DNA of 64,000 nt from Pseudaminobacter sp040045035 (GTDB lineage Bacteria > Pseudomonadota > Alphaproteobacteria > Rhizobiales > Rhizobiaceae): NCBI RefSeq assembly GCF_040045035.1, contig NZ_JBDZDS010000002.1, positions 434,001 through 498,000 on the forward strand. The letters run 5' to 3'. The notes beneath the pieces are model-generated. The model was not told where the DNA came from and ran no database searches. It worked only from the letters and a program-made list of their open reading frames with translations. This document shows, piece after piece, positions 44,506 through 53,265 of this stretch; within the stretch, counting starts at the first letter, position 1, and the number at the start of each line of letters is the position of its first letter. The translations under genes and the position numbers were made by a program.

Positions 44506-45525
44506 TTAGTTCTTGGCCTTGTCGACCAGCTTGTTCTTCGAGATCCACGGCATCATGCCGCGCAGCTTCTCGCCGACCTGCTCGATCGGGTGCTCGTCGT
44601 TGAGGCGGCGGGTGGCCTTGAAGCGGGCCCCACCCGAACGGTACTCCTGCATCCACTCGGAGGTGAACTTGCCGGTCTGAATGTCGTTCAGAACACGCTT
44701 CATCTCGGCCTTGGTCTCGGCGGTAATGATGCGCGGGCCCGAGACATACTCGCCCCACTCGGCGGTGTTGGAGATCGAGTAGTTCATGTTGGCGATGCCG
44801 CCTTCATAGATCAGGTCGACGATCAGCTTCACTTCGTGCAGGCACTCGAAATAGGCCATTTCAGGAGCGTAGCCGGCTTCCACCAGCGTCTCGAAGCCGG
44901 CGCGGATGAGCTCGACAAGACCGCCGCACAGGACCACCTGCTCACCGAACAGGTCGGTTTCGCACTCTTCGCGGAAGTTGGTCTCGATGATGCCCGAACG
45001 GCCGCCGCCGACGCCGCAGGCATAGGAGAGCGCGAGGTCGAGCGCGTTGCCCGAAGCGTCCTGATGCACAGCAACGAGGCACGGCACGCCGCCGCCCTTC
45101 TGGTATTCGCCGCGCACGGTGTGGCCGGGGCCCTTCGGCGCGATCATGATGACGTCGACGGTTGCCTTCGGCTCGATCAGGCCGAAGTGCACGTTGAGGC
45201 CGTGGGCGAAGGCGATCGCGGCGCCGTCGCGGATGTTCGGGGCGATCTCGTTCTTGTAGATGTCGGCCTGCAGCTCGTCCGGGGTCGCCATCATCATCAG
45301 GTCGGCCCACTTGGCGGCCTCGGCAACCGTCATGACCTTCAGGCCGTCGGCCTCGACCTTCTTGGCGGTCGCCGAGCTGGCCTTGAGACCGATGGCGATT
45401 TCCTTGGCGCCCGAATCCTTGAGGTTCAGCGCGTGCGCACGGCCCTGGCTGCCATAGCCGATGATGGCAACCTTCTTGCCCTTGATCAGATTGAGATCGG
45501 CGTCACGATCGTAATAAACGCGCAT
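44506..45525 (-). CDS. ilvC: ketol-acid reductoisomerase
   Basis: Second shared enzyme of valine, leucine and isoleucine synthesis, converting acetolactate or acetohydroxybutyrate to dihydroxy acids with NADPH and Mg. 339 residues, class I. The NADPH motif VAIIGYGSQGRAHALNLKDS is at residues 18-37; the metal-binding region FGEQVVLCGGLVELI is near residue 190, and the C-terminal domain carries YSISNTAEWGEY. It is preceded by a tetR gene 26 bases upstream on the same strand, so its promoter may lie inside that gene or upstream of it. Confidence 0.97.
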   Translation of the reverse strand: MRVYYDRDADLNLIKGKKVAIIGYGSQGRAHALNLKDSGAKEIAIGLKASSATAKKVEADGLKVMTVAEAAKWADLMMMATPDELQADIYKNEIAPNIRDGAAIAFAHGLNVHFGLIEPKATVDVIMIAPKGPGHTVRGEYQKGGGVPCLVAVHQDASGNALDLALSYACGVGGGRSGIIETNFREECETDLFGEQVVLCGGLVELIRAGFETLVEAGYAPEMAYFECLHEVKLIVDLIYEGGIANMNYSISNTAEWGEYVSGPRIITAETKAEMKRVLNDIQTGKFTSEWMQEYRSGGARFKATRRLNDEHPIEQVGEKLRGMMPWISKNKLVDKAKN

Positions 45526-45551
45526 TGCGGTCTTCCTTCCCTTTGGGTGTT

Positions 45552-46208
45552 TCAGAGGCCGGCCTTGGCCGCCCCGGTTTGAGCTCCGTAAAGAGCGAGA
45601 AACTGCCGCGTCGCCTCGGCCGCGTCCCGGCCGATCTCCGCGTCAGTCGGTTTCAGCCGGTCGCCAAGCAGCAACCGGATCTGCACATCCCGGGCGACGA
45701 GCCCGAAAAAGGTCCTGAACGCCTGCTCTTCGTCGTCGAAGGCAAGCAAGCCGGCCTCACGGCCGGCCAGAAGCACCGGCTTCAGGCGCCGGCCCATGGC
45801 GAAGCGCCCGTTCTCGAGCACGATCGCCCCCAGGTCGCGCTTGTCGGAGCCGGCATGCGCCACGGCCACGCGATTGAGCGCGACCGACGTGTCGCTGGAG
45901 ATGACGTGCAGCCAGTCCGATGCGTAGCGCTCCAAGCTCGTCCTGAGCGACGCCATGTCGAGCCGGGCGCGGTCCACCGGGGCGACGCGCACCTTGGAGG
46001 CCTGCCACTGCACCGTTGCGGTCAAGAGGCCGTCGCGGTCGCCGAACCATTTGTAGAGGGTTTCCTTGGAACAGCTCGCCCGCCGCGCCACCGCGGTCAT
46101 GGTCAGCCTGTCGCCCTCCTCCACCAGCAGGCGCAGCACGGCGTTCAGAACGTCCTTCTGACGTTCCGTCAACTCGTCGCCGCCGCCGATTTCGGGCGCT
46201 GGTTGCAT
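45552..46208 (-). CDS. TetR-family transcriptional regulator
   Basis: 218 residues. The helix-turn-helix is in LTMTAVARRASCSKETLYKW near residues 35-54; the rest is a helical ligand/dimerisation domain of unknown specificity. It lies directly upstream of ilvC in the same orientation, so control of itself and perhaps of ilvC is plausible. A perfect inverted repeat 52 bases upstream (46260-46274) is a candidate operator. Confidence 0.9.
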   Translation of the reverse strand: MQPAPEIGGGDELTERQKDVLNAVLRLLVEEGDRLTMTAVARRASCSKETLYKWFGDRDGLLTATVQWQASKVRVAPVDRARLDMASLRTSLERYASDWLHVISSDTSVALNRVAVAHAGSDKRDLGAIVLENGRFAMGRRLKPVLLAGREAGLLAFDDEEQAFRTFFGLVARDVQIRLLLGDRLKPTDAEIGRDAAEATRQFLALYGAQTGAAKAGL

Positions 46209-46259
46209 CGCCTGTTCCGCCTGCCGAAAGGCCGTCGCCGCCGCTACGGCCTATGCCGT

Positions 46260-46274
46260 ACCGTACGTTACGGT
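46260..46274. promoter_or_regulatory. candidate TetR operator, perfect inverted repeat
   Basis: ACCGTA-CGT-TACGGT, a perfect 6-3-6 inverted repeat 52 bases upstream of the tetR start. Size and position fit a TetR-family autoregulatory site. No binding evidence. Confidence 0.45.
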
Positions 46275-46443
46275 TCGCGATTGTTATGGCGAAGTGCCGG
46301 TCCTTTGGCAAGCGCCTTTCTGGGCTTCAACACTCTGGAGACTAGCACATGAGGACGCATGGCACCCGCCACGCATTGACGAATGCCCAGGCCGCGATTG
46401 CGTGCGGCACCATAGCGACCGGCGTTGGCGACCGGCCGCCAAG

Positions 46444-46464
46444 GGCCCGGTCGCAAACCGGGCC
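46444..46464 (-). terminator. GC-rich hairpin just downstream of kup
   Basis: Perfect 8-base stem GGCCCGGT / ACCGGGCC with a 5-base loop, about 27 bases past the kup stop on the minus strand. No T-run follows, so it may only protect the 3' end or be rho-assisted. The rest of the 46275-46490 gap shows nothing else I can assign. Confidence 0.4.
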
Positions 46465-46490
46465 ACAGCGCTTGTGGCGCCAAATGATCG

Positions 46491-48407
46491 CTAGACTGTC
46501 ACCTGCGTGCCGATTTCCACCACGCGTCCGGTGGGGATCTGGAAATACTCGGTGGCGTCGGAGGCGGTGCGGGCCATCCTGACGAACAGCCGGTCCTGCC
46601 AGGCCGGCATGCCCGAGTTGGGCGAAGGCTTCAGCGCGCGCCGCGACAGGAAGAACGACGTCTCCATGATGTCGAACTTCCAGCCCAGCTTGCGGCAGAT
46701 CGCCAGCGCCTTCGGGATATTCGGGTGTTCCATGAAGCCGAAGGTCAGCGACACGCGCATGAACAGGTCGTTGACCCTCTCCATCTTCACCCGCTCGCGC
46801 GGCGGAACATAGGGCTGCGGCGCTGTGACGACCGACAAGATCACGTTGTTTTCGTGCAGCACCTTGTAGTGCTTGAGGCTGTGCATCAGGGCGGTCGGCG
46901 CGCTGGTCGGATCGCTGGTCAGGAAGACGGCCGTGCCGGGCACGATCTGCGGCGGCTTCTTGACCAGGTTCTCGGCCAGGAAGTCGAGCGGCACCTCGTT
47001 CTTGCGGGTCTTCTCGAAGAGCAGCCGGCTGCCGCGTACCCAGGTCCACATCACCGTGATGACGATCGCCGCCACCACCAGCGAAACCCAGCCGCCTTCC
47101 CTGACCTTCACGACGTTGGACGCGAAGAAGCCCAGATCGACCAGGCCGAACACCAGCGTCAGGCCGATCACGACGGGCAGCGGCCACTTCCACAGGCGCC
47201 ACATCACTGCAAACAGCAAGGCGGTGGTCACCACCATGTTGCCGGTGACCGAGATGCCGTATGCGGAGGCCAGGTTGCTCGACTGCTGGAAACCGACGAC
47301 CAGAAGCATGACGCCAACCGCCAGCAGGAAATTGACGCGCGGCATATAGATCTGCCCGAGCTGCGTTTCCGACGTATGCAGGATCGTCAGACGGGGCAGA
47401 ACGTTGAGTTGCACCGCCTGACGGGTCAGTGAATAGGCACCGGAGATCACCGACTGGCTGGCGATCACCGTCGCCACCGTCGCCAGCAACACCATTGGCA
47501 GCAGCGCCCAGCCCTCGGTCATCTCGAAGAAGGGGCGGCCGATCTTGCCGCCATTGGCGAGCACATAGGCGCCCTGGCCGAAATAGTTGAGCAGCAGGCA
47601 CGGAAACACGATCGCAAGCCACGCCATCACGATCGGCCGGCGGCCGAAATGGCCGAGATCGGCATACAGCGCTTCCGCGCCGGTTACCGCCAGGAAGATC
47701 GCCCCGACGGTCACGAAGGCGACGCCGGGAGAGTCCGACAGCAGGTAGATGATGCAGGCAGGATTGAGCGCCGTCAGGATGGACGGCGCATCGAGGATAT
47801 GCCGCAGGCCCGACAGACCGATGAACAGGAACCAGACCAGCATGATGGGGCCGAATACCGTGGCGACGCGGCCCGTGCCGTAGCGCTGGACCGCAAACAG
47901 CGCCGCCAGGATCACCAGCGTGAGCGGCACGATATAGGGGTTGAAGGTCGGCGTCACGACCTCCATGCCCTCGACCGCCGACAGCACCGAGATCGCAGGG
48001 GTGATCAGGGAGTCGCCGAAAAACAGCGCCGCTCCGCAAATTCCGGCCGCCAGGAGCAGGTCCCCCTGTTTGCGGAACGCCGTCCGGGCGAGCGCCATCA
48101 GCGACAGCGTGCCGCCCTCGCCCCGGTTGTCGGCTCGAAGCACGAAGACCACATATTTGATCGTGACGATGAGGGTCAGCGCCCAGATGATCAGCGAGAG
48201 GACGCCATAGACCGCCTCCTCGGACGCGACAGTCCCGCCGCTGGATGAGGCGACCAGCGCCTCGCGAAACGCATAAATGGGGCTGGTGCCGATGTCGCCA
48301 TAGACGACACCGAGCGCACCGAGCATGAGAAGCTTGGCGTTTTGAGACGTCAGAATCTCAGCGTGCTGGCCCGCTTCCGCCTCAGTACCAATTTCCGTTT
48401 GGGCCAT
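46491..48407 (-). CDS. kup: Kup-type low-affinity potassium transporter
   Basis: 638 residues with about twelve helices followed by a cytoplasmic C-terminal domain. GALGVVYGDIGTSPIYAFRE (near residues 35-54) is the Kup/HAK signature, and FSRRALKPSPNSGMPAWQDR-like ends are typical of rhizobial copies. It carries out proton-coupled potassium uptake across the inner membrane. The ATG at 48407 is chosen from the family start MAQTEIG; the frame is open a little further upstream. It follows pdxJ by 78 bases. Confidence 0.95.
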   Translation of the reverse strand: MAQTEIGTEAEAGQHAEILTSQNAKLLMLGALGVVYGDIGTSPIYAFREALVASSSGGTVASEEAVYGVLSLIIWALTLIVTIKYVVFVLRADNRGEGGTLSLMALARTAFRKQGDLLLAAGICGAALFFGDSLITPAISVLSAVEGMEVVTPTFNPYIVPLTLVILAALFAVQRYGTGRVATVFGPIMLVWFLFIGLSGLRHILDAPSILTALNPACIIYLLSDSPGVAFVTVGAIFLAVTGAEALYADLGHFGRRPIVMAWLAIVFPCLLLNYFGQGAYVLANGGKIGRPFFEMTEGWALLPMVLLATVATVIASQSVISGAYSLTRQAVQLNVLPRLTILHTSETQLGQIYMPRVNFLLAVGVMLLVVGFQQSSNLASAYGISVTGNMVVTTALLFAVMWRLWKWPLPVVIGLTLVFGLVDLGFFASNVVKVREGGWVSLVVAAIVITVMWTWVRGSRLLFEKTRKNEVPLDFLAENLVKKPPQIVPGTAVFLTSDPTSAPTALMHSLKHYKVLHENNVILSVVTAPQPYVPPRERVKMERVNDLFMRVSLTFGFMEHPNIPKALAICRKLGWKFDIMETSFFLSRRALKPSPNSGMPAWQDRLFVRMARTASDATEYFQIPTGRVVEIGTQVTV

Positions 48408-48485
48408 GCATGACACTCCGGTGAAGGCGCGCCCTCTACTCCTACTGCTGCACGATGGCAACTGGGCCCTTGGTCTTCGCGCCGG

Positions 48486-49226
48486 CTACCAGCCGCACGC
48501 TTTCAGAAACCGCCGCGTCGTTTCGGCCATGCCATATTCCAGCGCATCGGCCGTCAGCCCGTGCCCGATGGAGACCTCGGCAAGGTTCGGAATGCGCTGG
48601 ACCAGCGGCGGCAGATTGGCGACGACCAGGTCGTGGCCGGCATTGACCGCCAGCCCCGCCGCCAACGCAGCGTCGGCCGTTTTCCCGAGCTTTTCCAGCT
48701 CGTTGACAGCCTTTTCGGGATCGGAATGGCAACTGCCGTAAGGCCCGGTGTACAGCTCGATGCGGTCTGTCCCCGTGTCTCGCGCGGCCGACACCTGCAA
48801 GGGGTCGGGATCGGAAAACAACGACACGCGGAACCCACCCTTTTTCAGCCTTTTGACGGTCGCTGACAAAAACGCGTGGTGTTCCACGAAGTTCCAGCCA
48901 TGGTCCGAAGTGGCCTGCGTCGGATCGTCCGGGACCAGCGTGACCTGGTCGGGCTGGTGCTTCTCGACGAGTTGCAGGAATTCCTCGTTCGGATAGCCCT
49001 CGATGTTGAACTCGGCCTTCGGGAACTCGTCGTCGATCAGCGCGCGCAACTCCGGCAGGTCCGAGAAGCGCGTGTGGCGCTGATCAGGACGCGGATGCAC
49101 CGTCAGCCCATGTGCGCCGGCAGCCAACGCCGCCCGCCCGAGGCCTGTGACGCTCGGCCAGGGCAGATCGCGGCGGTTTCGCAGCATGGCGACCGCGTTC
49201 AGGTTGACGGAAAGTTTTGCAGGCAT
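48486..49226 (-). CDS. pdxJ: pyridoxine 5'-phosphate synthase
   Basis: Last step of the DXP-dependent vitamin B6 pathway, condensing 3-amino-2-oxopropyl phosphate with deoxyxylulose phosphate. 246 residues in a TIM barrel. LSVNLNAVAMLRNRRD starts the protein; HGLTVHPRPDQRHTRFSDLP, TLVPDDPTQATSDHGWNF and the C-terminal VSIGHGLTADALEYGM carry the phosphate- and substrate-binding residues. The ATG at 49226 fits the family start. Confidence 0.95.
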   Translation of the reverse strand: MPAKLSVNLNAVAMLRNRRDLPWPSVTGLGRAALAAGAHGLTVHPRPDQRHTRFSDLPELRALIDDEFPKAEFNIEGYPNEEFLQLVEKHQPDQVTLVPDDPTQATSDHGWNFVEHHAFLSATVKRLKKGGFRVSLFSDPDPLQVSAARDTGTDRIELYTGPYGSCHSDPEKAVNELEKLGKTADAALAAGLAVNAGHDLVVANLPPLVQRIPNLAEVSIGHGLTADALEYGMAETTRRFLKACGW

Positions 49227-49272
49227 GCCTAAGACCTCATCCTCATCCGGCCGTTCTATAGCGCGTCTGGCA

Positions 49273-49297
49273 GGAACAGGCAGCGACTTTATGTGTT
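49273..49297 (+). promoter_or_regulatory. possible EcfG-type promoter (GGAAC-N16-TGTT)
   Basis: GGAAC at 49273-49277 and TGTT at 49294-49297, 16 bases apart, one mismatch to the stress sigma consensus. It lies about 35 bases upstream of the SpoIIAA-like gene. Weaker than the two perfect matches elsewhere in this window. Confidence 0.4.
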
Positions 49298-49331
49298 CAA
49301 GCACTAACTTACACCGAAAGGAGTGTCTTTC

Positions 49332-49736
49332 ATGGGCATGGCCGACTTCGTCCCAGCCATTCGCCGCATAGAGACCGATCGTGCGGACGCATACGCTTTC
49401 GAGCTTTCGGGGCATATCACCGCGTCTGACATCGAAAACCTCTACGGGCTGCTTGAAGGAGCCTACGAGCTTCATGACCGGATCGACCTGCTCATCCGCA
49501 TCGTCGACTACGACGGTGTCGACTGGGAGCACGTTTCCAGAATCACTCGCAACGAGGGCCGCCGCCATGCGCTGAAGCACATCCGACGCTGCGCGGCGGT
49601 GGGCGAGCCGGACTGGACCATCTATGCCAACGGAATTTTTGCGCCCCCGCTGCCTCTCGAGCTTCGGCATTTCGACGCGCGCGAAGAGCAGGAAGCCTGG
49701 GCATGGATCGATGCGGTTCCTGTGGACGGCCGATAG
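49332..49736 (+). CDS. SpoIIAA-like (STAS-type) protein
   Basis: 134 residues, resembling the SpoIIAA-like family of small STAS-related proteins (AYAFELSGHITASDIENLYG, then DLLIRIVDYDGVDWEHVSRI). Such proteins are cytoplasmic and often lipid- or partner-binding, with mostly unknown roles. An AAGGAG sits 9 bases before the ATG at 49332; a GTG at 49323 is the alternative. It is followed 65 bases later by a PP2C phosphatase gene, a pairing that recalls STAS/phosphatase partner-switching systems. Confidence 0.78.
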   Translation: MGMADFVPAIRRIETDRADAYAFELSGHITASDIENLYGLLEGAYELHDRIDLLIRIVDYDGVDWEHVSRITRNEGRRHALKHIRRCAAVGEPDWTIYANGIFAPPLPLELRHFDAREEQEAWAWIDAVPVDGR

Positions 49737-49801
49737 CGGTGGCGTCCCATCCAGGCTACGGTCACATTGCCGTCACGGCACCACGCAAGACCGTATCCAT
49801 C

Positions 49802-50674
49802 ATGCCGAACATTCGCATCATCGATTCGATCTCCGACGCCGGTTCCGCTTCGCGCCCCAATGAGGATGCGGGCGGCGGCAACGCAACCTGCGCATTCGTC
49901 ATCGACGGCGCGACCGGCCTTGGCGGCAAGAGCATCGTCGGCCTTCACGGCTCCGACGCCGCCTGGCTGGCGCAGTTCGCGGGCAGCTCGTTCGAGCAGA
50001 TGGTGCGCCCGGGCCGGCCGATGGCCGAGATCGTGCGCGACTTCAACGAATGCGCAGCCAATGTCGTGCACGAGGCCGCGCATGCGCTGCCGATCGAGCC
50101 GTGGAACCTGCCGGTGGCGGGTTTTCAGATGGTGCGGATCGAGGACGGCGATGTTTTCACGCACGGGCTGGGCGACTGCCGGCTGTTCCTGCTCGGCGAC
50201 GACGGCTTCACCTTCGAAACCACGGCGCTCAAGGAAGCGGCTGCGGCGGAGCGCGAAGGGGCACGGCTTGCGCTCGCCCATGCCGGCGGCTTTTCCGCCC
50301 ATCAGGCGCTGGTCGAGGAACCGATGGTGCGCGATGAGTTGCGCCGGCGCCGCGCCGCCTACAACAGCCCCGCCTCGGGAATCTGGACCCTGGGGATCGA
50401 GCCCGAGGCCGGCGCCCACCTTGCCACCGAACGGCTGCAATGCGCCGTGCCCGCCGTCGGGCTTTTGTGTACGGACGGCTTCGCCGCGCTGGTCGACCAG
50501 TATCAGCGCTACAGCGCCGGCGAGTTTGTCGCCGCCGCCCGCGACGGCGGCCTTTCGGTGCTGCTCGACGAATTGCGCCGCATCGAGCGCGTCGAGGACC
50601 CGGACGGCCTGAAATATCCACGCTTCAAGATGAGCGACGACGCGACTGCCGTGCTGTTCGAAATCTTAGAGTAG
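49802..50674 (+). CDS. PP2C-family protein phosphatase
   Basis: 290 residues. The metal- and phosphate-binding pattern of PP2C phosphatases is present in order: SRPNEDAG, CAFVIDGATGLGG, HGLGDCRLFLLG, GLLCTDGFAALVD and MSDDATAVLFE. Probably a soluble serine/threonine phosphatase acting on an unknown partner. The ATG at 49802 follows the SpoIIAA-like gene; the two are probably one transcript. Confidence 0.88.
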   Translation: MPNIRIIDSISDAGSASRPNEDAGGGNATCAFVIDGATGLGGKSIVGLHGSDAAWLAQFAGSSFEQMVRPGRPMAEIVRDFNECAANVVHEAAHALPIEPWNLPVAGFQMVRIEDGDVFTHGLGDCRLFLLGDDGFTFETTALKEAAAAEREGARLALAHAGGFSAHQALVEEPMVRDELRRRRAAYNSPASGIWTLGIEPEAGAHLATERLQCAVPAVGLLCTDGFAALVDQYQRYSAGEFVAAARDGGLSVLLDELRRIERVEDPDGLKYPRFKMSDDATAVLFEILE

Positions 50675-50728
50675 GCAACGAGGCAGCCAGTCGCGCAGCG
50701 TCACTTCGCGGCTGCACCGCCCGCGCGG

Positions 50729-51856
50729 CTAGCGCACGACCGTCAGCCGCTCGGCCGCGCGGGTGATGGCTGTGTAGAGCCAGCGCTGGCGGGTTTCCTT
50801 GAAGGCCCAGCTTTCGTCGAACAGGACGACATTGTTCCACTGCGAGCCCTGCGACTTGTGCACGGTGAGCGCATAGCCGTAGTCGAAATCGTCGAAGCGC
50901 TTCTTCTGCTGCCAGGGAATGTCCTCGTCCGGGTTCTCGAACGCGGCCTTGAGCAGCTTGATCTTGGCGACGCCGCGGTCAGGATCGTCCTCCTCCGGCG
51001 AGACCAGAAGGTTGATGCCCGGCTTCACCGTCTCGCGCGATGAGGTCATGACCTTCCATAGCGAGCCGTTGAGAAGACCCTTGGCCGGGTCGTTGCGCAG
51101 GCAAACCAGCTTGTCGCCGGCCTGCGGATAGCTGGCATTAAAACCTTTCAGCTCGCGCAGGCGCGTATTGTAGCGGCGGCGCGTGCGGTTCGTGCCCACC
51201 AGAACCTGATCGGCCGACAGCACCAGATCCTGGTTCACCTGCTCCCTGCCGATGACCTGGGCGGTGCCATAGTCGCCGTGCATGAATTCGCGGCCCTCGC
51301 GCACGTCGAGCGCCAGCCGGATGATCGGGTTGTCGCGCGCCTGGCGGTGAATTTCCGTCAGCAGGAAATCCGGCTCGTGCTCGGTGAAGAAACCGCCGCC
51401 CGAAATCGGGGGCAGCTGGCCGGGGTCGCCCAGCACCAGGATCGGCGTGCCGAAGCTCAACAGGTCACGGCCGAGTTCCTCGTCCACCATCGAGCACTCG
51501 TCGATCACCACCAGCTTGGCCTTGGCGATCGGGCTCTGGCGGTTGAGCGAGAAGGTCGGCGACATCGAGGTCTTGCCGGTCGTCTCGTCCTCCACCGCTT
51601 CCTCGCCCTTGGGCCGGTAGATCAGCGAATGGATGGTGCGGGCGTTCACCGCCCCCTTGGAGCGCAGCACCTGCGCGGCCTTGCCGGTGAAGGCGGCGAA
51701 CTGCACCTGGCCGTCGACATGCTCGGCGAAGTAGCGCGCAAGCGTCGTCTTGCCGGTGCCGGCATAGCCGAACAGCCGGAACACCGGCGTCCTGCCGCCC
51801 TTCAGCCAGCGCGCTACCGCCTGCAGCGCATCGTCTTGTTGCGGAGAGAATTCCAT
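50729..51856 (-). CDS. RecD-like ATP-dependent helicase
   Basis: 375-residue superfamily-1 DNA helicase. Walker A FGYAGTGKTTLARYF (near residue 29), Walker B VVIDECSMVDEE, the Q-containing LGDPGQLPPI, and the C-terminal UvrD_C2 motif YALTVHKSQGSQWNNVVLFD with AITRAAERL. It is shorter than RecD or RecD2 and has no recB/recC neighbours, so it is a stand-alone helicase of the ExoV-related group. Role in repair or replication is inferred. Confidence 0.9.
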   Translation of the reverse strand: MEFSPQQDDALQAVARWLKGGRTPVFRLFGYAGTGKTTLARYFAEHVDGQVQFAAFTGKAAQVLRSKGAVNARTIHSLIYRPKGEEAVEDETTGKTSMSPTFSLNRQSPIAKAKLVVIDECSMVDEELGRDLLSFGTPILVLGDPGQLPPISGGGFFTEHEPDFLLTEIHRQARDNPIIRLALDVREGREFMHGDYGTAQVIGREQVNQDLVLSADQVLVGTNRTRRRYNTRLRELKGFNASYPQAGDKLVCLRNDPAKGLLNGSLWKVMTSSRETVKPGINLLVSPEEDDPDRGVAKIKLLKAAFENPDEDIPWQQKKRFDDFDYGYALTVHKSQGSQWNNVVLFDESWAFKETRQRWLYTAITRAAERLTVVR

Positions 51857-51913
51857 GGTTTCGACAGACAGGATTCGCGCCCGAAGGGCAAGGCATTTGA
51901 GCGTTGCGGCCGG

Positions 51914-52321
51914 TCAGGCCAGATCGGTAGCGGCGAAATCGTCACCTTTGTAGAGCAAAGGCACCCCGGCCTGCTTGGCCATGGCGTAGGAAAAGCAGTC
52001 GCCCATGTTCAGATGCGCAGGATGGCCCGAGCCCTTGCCGTAACGATCGCGGGCCAGAGCCATTTCTGGCAATAAATCCTCGCCAATTTCATGGATCGCA
52101 ACTTTGGCGAGCCGGAGGAAACGAAGCACTTCGCTCAAGGCCGACGAACAACTGCCGGTAAGTTCGGAGAGCGCAATCGATGCCTCAAAAGCCGACACGG
52201 GCGACGTGATGCAGCCTTCGCTCTGTGCAATCTTTTCGATCAAGCTCTCCCGCTCAGGCTCATTTTTCAGAACAGCCACGATTGCCGATGTTTCGACATA
52301 CAACGAACTGCCCCCCGCCAT
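51914..52321 (-). CDS. vapC: VapC-type PIN-domain toxin
   Basis: 135 residues. The PIN fold is recognisable: LYVETSAIVAVLKNEPE at the N-terminus, SPVSAFEASIAL, and HLNMGDCFSYAMAKQAGVPL with a late GDDFAATDL. The first active-site acid is Glu (YVETS) where most VapC proteins have Asp, which could lower activity. VapC enzymes are Mg-dependent ribonucleases, often cutting initiator tRNA. It begins 4 bases after vapB on the same strand. Confidence 0.9.
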   Translation of the reverse strand: MAGGSSLYVETSAIVAVLKNEPERESLIEKIAQSEGCITSPVSAFEASIALSELTGSCSSALSEVLRFLRLAKVAIHEIGEDLLPEMALARDRYGKGSGHPAHLNMGDCFSYAMAKQAGVPLLYKGDDFAATDLA

Positions 52322-52325
52322 GCCC

Positions 52326-52586
52326 TTAGTCTCCCTCCCCCCAAAGGTCGTCAAAGAACTTCTTATCGGTGGCCACTTCCGAGCGAGGCAGCTTGTCCAG
52401 CCTGTCCAGCAGCGGACGAAGTCGCTCGCGTAACGGAATATCGCGGAGTTGGTCCTCCTGGACAGCATCCGCAGCAAGGGCTTCCTGAGCCGCTTCCTTG
52501 ATTGCTTCGGTGATACCGATTCCGCGCGAACGAGCCAGTCGCCGGACCAGCATATCCGTCTCTTCGTCTTTAACGTGTATTACCAT
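52326..52586 (-). CDS. vapB: VapB-type antitoxin
   Basis: 86 residues of the PSK/Rv0623-like antitoxin group: MVIHVKDEETDMLVRRLARS (a ribbon-helix-helix-like start) then GITEAIKEAAQEAL and an Arg/Asp-rich C-terminal part that would wrap the toxin. The ATG at 52586 is chosen because the translation upstream runs through the AT-rich promoter. It probably binds its own operator. Confidence 0.9.
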   Translation of the reverse strand: MVIHVKDEETDMLVRRLARSRGIGITEAIKEAAQEALAADAVQEDQLRDIPLRERLRPLLDRLDKLPRSEVATDKKFFDDLWGEGD

Positions 52587-52621
52587 ATGATGCACAACCA
52601 AAAATAAGTTATGTAAGCGGT

Positions 52622-52650
52622 ATTCTATCTTATATAAATGTAGAACACAA
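52622..52650 (-). promoter_or_regulatory. vapBC promoter
   Basis: On the minus strand TTGTGT (plus 52645-52650) and TAGAAT (plus 52622-52627) are 17 bases apart, a good sigma-70-type promoter inside a strikingly AT-rich stretch (about 52575-52665). A 5' leader of about 30 bases would precede vapB. Confidence 0.6.
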
Positions 52651-52797
52651 GAAGAACAAAATCTACCTATTCCTTTGCCTGCGGGCTTTTCCTGACAAGA
52701 CAACGCGCTGGGCGCCGAACCTAATGGGTTGCGGTAATTATCGGCGGCCGGCGTCAACAACCGCCGGTCTTCGCAAACCGCCAGGCGGAGAGTGGGC

Positions 52798-53265
52798 ATG
52801 TCGATCTATGTTTTCGCGCTTCTCATCGGCGTCATCGCCGGACTGCGCGCGCTGACCGCACCGGCCGCCGTCAGCTGGGCCGCCTGGCTCGGCTGGCTTC
52901 CGGTGCAGGACGGTTGGGCGGCCTTCATGGGCTACCGCTACACGCCCTACGTCTTCACCCTCCTTGCGGTCGTCGAGGTGATCACCGACCAGTTCCCGAG
53001 CACGCCGGCACGTACGGTGCCGCAGCAGTTCAGCGCGCGCATCTTCAGCGGCGCGCTTTGCGGCGCCGTCATCGGCGCCGCGGGCGGCCCCTGGATAGGT
53101 GGGCTCATCGCCGGCGTGGTCGGTGCGGTGATCGGTACGCTCGGCGGCTATCAAGCCAGGACGCGGCTCGTGGCGGCCACGGGCGGGAAGGACACGCCGA
53201 TCGCGATCCTGGAGGACGCCATCGCCATCGTCGGCGCCTATCTGATCGTCCGGTACGCGGTATGA
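52798..53265 (+). CDS. DUF4126 family membrane protein
   Basis: 155 residues with four or so hydrophobic segments (MSIYVFALLIGVIAGLRALT and GPWIGGLIAGVVGAVIGTLG). It matches the DUF4126 pattern (GLRALTAPAAVSWAA at the start). Function unknown. GGCGGAG lies about 7 bases before the ATG at 52798; a GTG two codons upstream is possible. Its stop overlaps the start of the next gene (ATGA). Confidence 0.8.
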   Translation: MSIYVFALLIGVIAGLRALTAPAAVSWAAWLGWLPVQDGWAAFMGYRYTPYVFTLLAVVEVITDQFPSTPARTVPQQFSARIFSGALCGAVIGAAGGPWIGGLIAGVVGAVIGTLGGYQARTRLVAATGGKDTPIAILEDAIAIVGAYLIVRYAV

